Of a stretch of 64,000 nucleotides of DNA, positions 59,366 to 64,000 are shown in pieces (position 1 is the stretch's first letter; each line of letters starts with the position of its first letter). The stretch lies in NCBI GenBank assembly GCA_017654935.2, contig CM065699.1, positions 42,508,029 to 42,572,028 of the forward strand, read 5' to 3'. The notes under the pieces were generated by a model. The model made no database searches. It was not told the origin of the DNA and was given only the letters and a program-made list of their open reading frames with translations. The translations under genes and the position numbers were made by a program. This stretch comes from Phymorhynchus buccinoides (Eukaryota; Mollusca; Gastropoda; Neogastropoda; Raphitomidae).

Positions 59366-61000
59366 CTGAAACCACAACCATTTATTATTAATGTCTGTGT
59401 ATGATTTGCATAATACTAGTGCTTAGTCCACTGCTTAATACTTTACATTGGGATATTTGCTTTCCTTTGTCATACCTTTGAATTCTTATTTTCGGGGGGG
59501 GGGAAAATGAGCATGTTTGTTCATATCACACACGCCCTTTTATATCCCTTTATGTTCTGTTTTTCTTTCTTTGTCTTATAGATGGATAAACCCTTGAGAG
59601 CTGGTTTTTATGATAAACAAGTGATTCTTAGAGATTTATGGTCAATTGCTGCTTATTTATTATTTGATAATGATGGCTATTCTTATGATTGAGTATCCTT
59701 ATGTTATTTTAGGTAAAAAAACAAGGTGAAGGCAAAGTACCTGAGATGGGGGCAACCACACACAGGGGACGTTTTCGTGTCATAAACACTTCGACTGGGA
59801 ATGCGGGAAAAGTTGACTGGAGGCTTTTTTATATTTGAAGTCCAGTGAGCACAGTTCAGACTTGAAAGGGCAGTGGTTGAAGAAGTGGGCGCCTGGCTGG
59901 CAAAGTGTTACAAGTTACAAGTTCTTCAACCACTGCCCTTCAGTCTTGAACGTGCTCACGACTTCAAATATCAACAAGAGGCAAAGCCTGCAAGGCTCAC
60001 GTCTGTCTACTTTTATTACTATAGCAGCATGGGATTCCCATCCTGTATAGGAACGAAACTGTTTATGTAGACCTTTTGCATCTGAAAACAGAATTAATTT
60101 TTATTTTACTGTGTAAATTAAAATTTTTCTAGCACCCCTAGCCCCTTTCTTTAAAATTTAATTATATGTCTGTGCATGTAGCATATGGAGCCTATTTTTT
60201 ATTTTTGGCAAACAAGTAAAATTGAAAAGCATATTGACCAGCTTTCAGAAAAAACATAGTAACCAATCCCCTTACTCAAAGGCGCAAATAAAGCTAAACA
60301 ACCCGGGCCGGCACGCACACACTCGGTACATCCATTTTGTTACAGAAATATAAGTTGACGACCGTTAAAATGTACCCTATTTGTCCACACTGAATCTTGT
60401 GTTTTTTCTTTTAAAGATCGTTTTTTGGTAGACAATGGAGAGTCTTCTTTCCAGTATGTATCTCCTACTCGGTAACAACACAACAGTTACAGTAATCTCT
60501 CAACAAATGATTTTCTTTCTTTTGTTTCTTACCAATGATCTGACTGCTTTGACGCCATGACTTGACCGCTCACAGTCAAATTCAAGTATCCTCGACTTTA
60601 ACCCTCTAACATCTTATGTTTTTTGAGAAAATGACAACGTTAAATTTCATTGGAGAGTGAGTCTTTCTTTAGTTTGAAGAGTGTGACTGAGTCAAGGTTA
60701 AAGGTTGGCCACAGTATCTCGCAACAAATGATTATCTTTATTTGTTCTTTTCAATGTGATCTGACTGCTTTGATCGTCGTGACTTGAAGACTCCTTCAAA
60801 ATCCTTAACTGCTAACTTTAACCCTCTCACGCCTTTTCTGTTTAGAGAGAATGACAACGTTAAGGTTGGCAGTTAAGGTTAAAGGTCGGGTCCACGGACG
60901 CAACAACACCAACACACTAACACACACACATACCCACAGACAAACAACCGACTTTGTTTTAAAAACGACGTGAGCCAAAAGCTTTCCAGTCCTTTCCTGC
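59366..61000. other. Upstream intron region, no exon recognised
   Basis: It should be LARS2 intron, but I find no N-terminal exon. It contains an imperfect fold-back at 59836-59967 (CAGTGGTTGAAGAA / TTCTTCAACCACTG arms), an ACAAGAGGCAAAGC fragment at 59975, and two related ~200-bp segments at about 60485-60690 and 60705-60890 (CAACAAATGATT, ATCTGACTGCTTTGA, AATGACAACGTTAA). Confidence 0.5.
59836..59967. repeat. Imperfect fold-back
   Basis: Left arm TTGAAGTCCAGTGAGCAC...CAGTGGTTGAAGAA pairs with TTCTTCAACCACTGCCCTT...GTGCTCACGACTTCAA. Arms of about 50 nt around a ~30-nt loop. Confidence 0.7.
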
Positions 61001-61500
61001 NNNNNNNNNNNNNNNNNNNNNNNNNNNNNNNNNNNNNNNNNNNNNNNNNNNNNNNNNNNNNNNNNNNNNNNNNNNNNNNNNNNNNNNNNNNNNNNNNNNN
61101 NNNNNNNNNNNNNNNNNNNNNNNNNNNNNNNNNNNNNNNNNNNNNNNNNNNNNNNNNNNNNNNNNNNNNNNNNNNNNNNNNNNNNNNNNNNNNNNNNNNN
61201 NNNNNNNNNNNNNNNNNNNNNNNNNNNNNNNNNNNNNNNNNNNNNNNNNNNNNNNNNNNNNNNNNNNNNNNNNNNNNNNNNNNNNNNNNNNNNNNNNNNN
61301 NNNNNNNNNNNNNNNNNNNNNNNNNNNNNNNNNNNNNNNNNNNNNNNNNNNNNNNNNNNNNNNNNNNNNNNNNNNNNNNNNNNNNNNNNNNNNNNNNNNN
61401 NNNNNNNNNNNNNNNNNNNNNNNNNNNNNNNNNNNNNNNNNNNNNNNNNNNNNNNNNNNNNNNNNNNNNNNNNNNNNNNNNNNNNNNNNNNNNNNNNNNN
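61001..61500. other. Assembly gap (500 N)
   Basis: Exactly 500 undetermined bases. The sequence after it is a second copy of an internal part of this same window, so the join is suspect. Confidence 0.99.
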
Positions 61501-62614
61501 TCCTATTAATGCGTGCGTGTGTGTGGTTTGGGGGGCTGTTGGCGTGCAATCGCACTGTGCCGTGTGTGTCAGACAGGTGTTGGTGGTGGTTGTGCGGTGT
61601 GGGTGTGTATGGCTACATTGTGTGAGCTCTTTGGTTGCTGCTTTCTTGCTTAATATTTATCGTTAATGTTTTCTTATAAGTAATTAAATATGTTTTGCAA
61701 AGCGCTTAGAGCCCTTACTGAGAACAGGCGCTATAAAAATATGCACTTATTATTAAGAATTCATTTCAGGTGATATTAAAGGCCATAAGGAGGTTACACT
61801 GTATACATTTAGTCACAGAGACTTATTTTTGTGGTATTATGATAAATAAGTTGTGTTTGGACATTATTAACCCTTTCCGCGCCAGCCATTTTTCGAACAA
61901 ATACATTAAACCTAAACTGGGTAGAGAAAAAAATTTATTTGCAATATATGAACCTGGTGACCTGTAAAAGTCGGACTATACTTTACCTCCTAAAATTAAG
62001 AAAAAGGGACTCAGATAAAACAGGCCCTCATTTGATGCCTTTTAGTGAGCATGGGTGTCAATACATTGTGGTGCATAATTGCTACATTGGCGGTGAAAGG
62101 GTTAAAGATTTATTGCCCTTCTTCTCAAATGGCTGTTATCACTGGTTGACATCAGCCTGCAGACAAGGGCCAACAGTGAATGAGAGCTGTACTATACATG
62201 ATATCCTACAGTATTCGCAATGTACCACGGTACAGCTTAGTCTTTCGTGGAAAGACTATGACCTTCGGACGAGGGGGGAACCCCTTGCACTGGCTCTAGT
62301 GCTGCAGTCAACGGGATTGGTTGGCCTTGGGGGGGGGGGGGGATGGGACCTTCCCCAACGCAAACTCTCGTTCCTCAAATCCCTTTGGCCGAGAGAGTGG
62401 GGACGTACCCTGGGCAAGGCATCTCCACTATAAAACTAATTTATCGCCCCAGCCCGCCAGAATAGCAGTATCTGCACATTTCTGATATTTGGCAGCCACA
62501 GTCGGAAATGGACTGACAGGCAACAACAAAAGATTTATTAAAAAAATATATTTTTATTTTTTATTAACAACACAATCCTCTTAGGAGAAACCAGACGCAT
62601 GATTGTTTTCTTAC

Positions 62615-62692
62615 CCCGAGGATTGATGAGAACTTCTGAAGGCGCGACACAACAGTGTTGAGAGTGAAGGTCTTGGAGCAATGGTAAGTCGC
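62615..62692 (-). CDS. LARS2: Second copy of LARS2 exon ATYHCSKTFTLNTVV
   Basis: Identical in sequence and splice sites to exon 21708-21785 (acceptor GCTTACAG, donor GTAAGA). It lies upstream of the 5'-most exon seen, which is out of order for a single gene. It is therefore either a haplotig/assembly duplicate or a duplicated gene fragment, and not an additional exon of the model. Confidence 0.8.
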
Positions 62693-63884
62693 CTGTAAGC
62701 ACAACAGTGTTGAGAGTAAAGGTCTTGGAGCAATGGTAAGTCGCCTGTAAGCACAACAGTGTTGAGAGTAAAGGTCTTGGAGCAATGGTAAGTCGCCTGT
62801 AAGCACAACAGTGTTGAGAGTAAAGATCTTGGAGCAATGGTAAGTCGCCTGTAAGCACAACAGTGTTGAGAGTAAAGGTCTTAGAGCAATGGTAAGTCGC
62901 CTGTAAGCACAACAGTGTTGAGAGTAAAGGTCTTGGAGCAATGGTAAGTCGCCTGTAAGCACAACAGTGTTGAGAGTAAAGATCTTGGAGCAATGGTAAG
63001 TCGCCTGTAAGCACAACAGTGTTGAGAGTAAAGGTCTTGGAGCAATGGTAAGTCACCAGTAAACACAACAGTGTTGAGAGTAAAGGCTCTTGGAGCAATG
63101 GTAAGTCGCCTGTAAGCACAACAGTGTTGAGAGTAAAGATCTTGGAGCAATGGTAAGTCACCAGTAAACACAACAGTGTTGAGAGTAAAGGTCTTAGAGC
63201 AATGGTAAGTCGCCTGTAAGCACAACAGTGTTGAGAGTAAAGGTCTTGGAGCAATGGTAAGTCACCAGTAAACACAACAGTGTTGAGAGTAAAGGTCTTG
63301 GAGCAATGGTAAGTCGCCTGTAAGCACAACAGTGTTGAGAGTAAAGGTCTTGGAGCAATGGTAAGTCGCCTGTAAGCACAACAGTGTTGAGAGTAAAGGT
63401 CTTGGAGCAATGGTAAGTCGCCTGTAAGCACAACAGTGTTGAGGGTAAAGGTCTTGGAGCAATGGTAAGTCACCAGTAAACACAACAGTGTTGAGAGTAA
63501 AGATCTTGGAGCAATGGTAAGTCGCCTGTAAGCACAACAGTGTTGAGGGTAAAGGTCTTGGAGCAATGGTAAGTCACCAGTAAACACAACAGTGTTGAGA
63601 GTAAAGGTCTTGGAGCAATGGTAAGTCGCCTGTAAGCACAACAGTGTTGAGGGTAAAGGTCTTGTAGGCACAACAGTGTTGAGAGTAAAGGTCTTGGAGC
63701 AATGGTAAGTCGCCTGTAAGCACAACAGTGTTGAGAGTAAAGGTCTTGGAGCAATGGTAAGTCACCAGTAAACACAACAGTGTTGAGAGTAAAGATCTTG
63801 GAGCAATGGTAAGTCGCCTGTAAGCACAACAGTGTTGAGAGTAAAGGTCTTGGAGCAATGGTAAGTCGCCTGTAAGCACAACAG
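62648..63884 (-). repeat. Second 52-bp array of LARS2 acceptor plus exon start
   Basis: About 23 units, ending in the same (TAA)n tail as the first array and sharing its truncated unit (GGTCTTGTAGGC, here near 63664). Type B units (acceptor lost) are at 63052, 63157, 63261, 63469, 63573 and 63761, so the A/B order differs from the first array. A minus-strand open frame of 395 codons runs through it. Confidence 0.95.
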
Positions 63885-64000
63885 TAATAATAATAAAGAA
63901 TATTGACATAGCGCGCGCTCTAGGTGTGCTATTCATGGCGCTTTACAAAAACTAATAGCTCCACATACAAAATTACACTCATATCAAACATACTCAGACG

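Larger units (their letters stand above)
61501..64000. repeat. Second copy of 20593-23092
   Basis: Runs collinear with 20593-23092 from a GT-rich patch through the M1 right end, T1 MITE, unique intron, LARS2 exon, 52-bp array and the GCGCGC tail. Differences are mostly single-base indels in the first kilobase and different unit order in the array. Confidence 0.95.

Noticed and set aside
59836..59967. LARS2 exon suggested by QWLKK-like peptides
   Set aside because: Both arms of a fold-back give similar peptides (GQWLKKW, GQWLKNL). No good splice sites frame them, and the match to the LeuRS RQWF block is too short.
62538..63725. 395-codon minus-strand frame as a separate gene
   Set aside because: It is a read-through of the 52-bp array of LARS2 acceptor and exon start. 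Only the last 26 codons correspond to a real exon.

Overview
ORGANISM AND CONTENT. The window is animal nuclear DNA: short exons with GT/AG splice sites, very large introns, (AC)n and (GA)n microsatellites, tRNA-derived SINEs, many MITE-like elements and two assembly gaps of exactly 500 N. The repeat style suggests a lophotrochozoan, probably a marine gastropod (inference, low confidence). I recognise one host gene, and the rest is repeats.

THE GENE. The minus strand carries most of the orthologue of LARS2, mitochondrial leucyl-tRNA synthetase. I resolve 16 exons from 59365 down to the stop at 11912. They cover about the last 650-680 residues of a protein of roughly 900: the editing (CP1) region, the second half of the Rossmann catalytic core with [15 protein letters not shown], the [13 protein letters not shown] and HAVMHLYYARFF segments, the KMSKS loop, the anticodon-binding helices and the C-terminal domain. 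The N-terminal exons, including the HIGH-like ATP-binding motif, are not seen and presumably lie beyond the gap at 61001-61500. Exon phases agree at nearly every junction. Exceptions are a one-base mismatch at the 53440/52246 join and frameshifts in the two most 5' exons, where the consensus looks error-prone.

THE UNUSUAL PART. Several arrays in this gene are built from its own splice junctions. (1) About 23 copies of a 52-bp unit (21734-22975) each carry a copy of the 3' splice site and first 45 nt of exon 21708-21785. (2) About 20 diverged copies (23570-26880) of the end of exon 26861-27030 are separated by (CAA)n. (3) Eleven copies (36434-37440) of the last ~70 nt of exon 37366-37476 with its donor are separated by (GT)n. 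(4) About five copies (58160-58520) of the end and donor of exon 58493-58613. Other introns hold a 12.5-kb array of a 43-bp palindromic unit (37805-50275) and a 3.2-kb array of a 100-bp unit open in all three forward frames (14918-18110).

LAYOUT. 1-11066: intergenic repeats, MITE-like elements and microsatellites. 11067-11640: a non-LTR retrotransposon RNase H remnant. 11912-59365: LARS2 on the minus strand, its introns filled with the arrays above, SINEs, hAT-like, piggyBac-like and mariner-like elements. 59366-61000: no gene recognised. 61001-61500: gap. 61501-64000: a second copy of 20593-23092, including a LARS2 exon, most likely a haplotig or false duplication at the scaffold join, although a real segmental duplication is possible.
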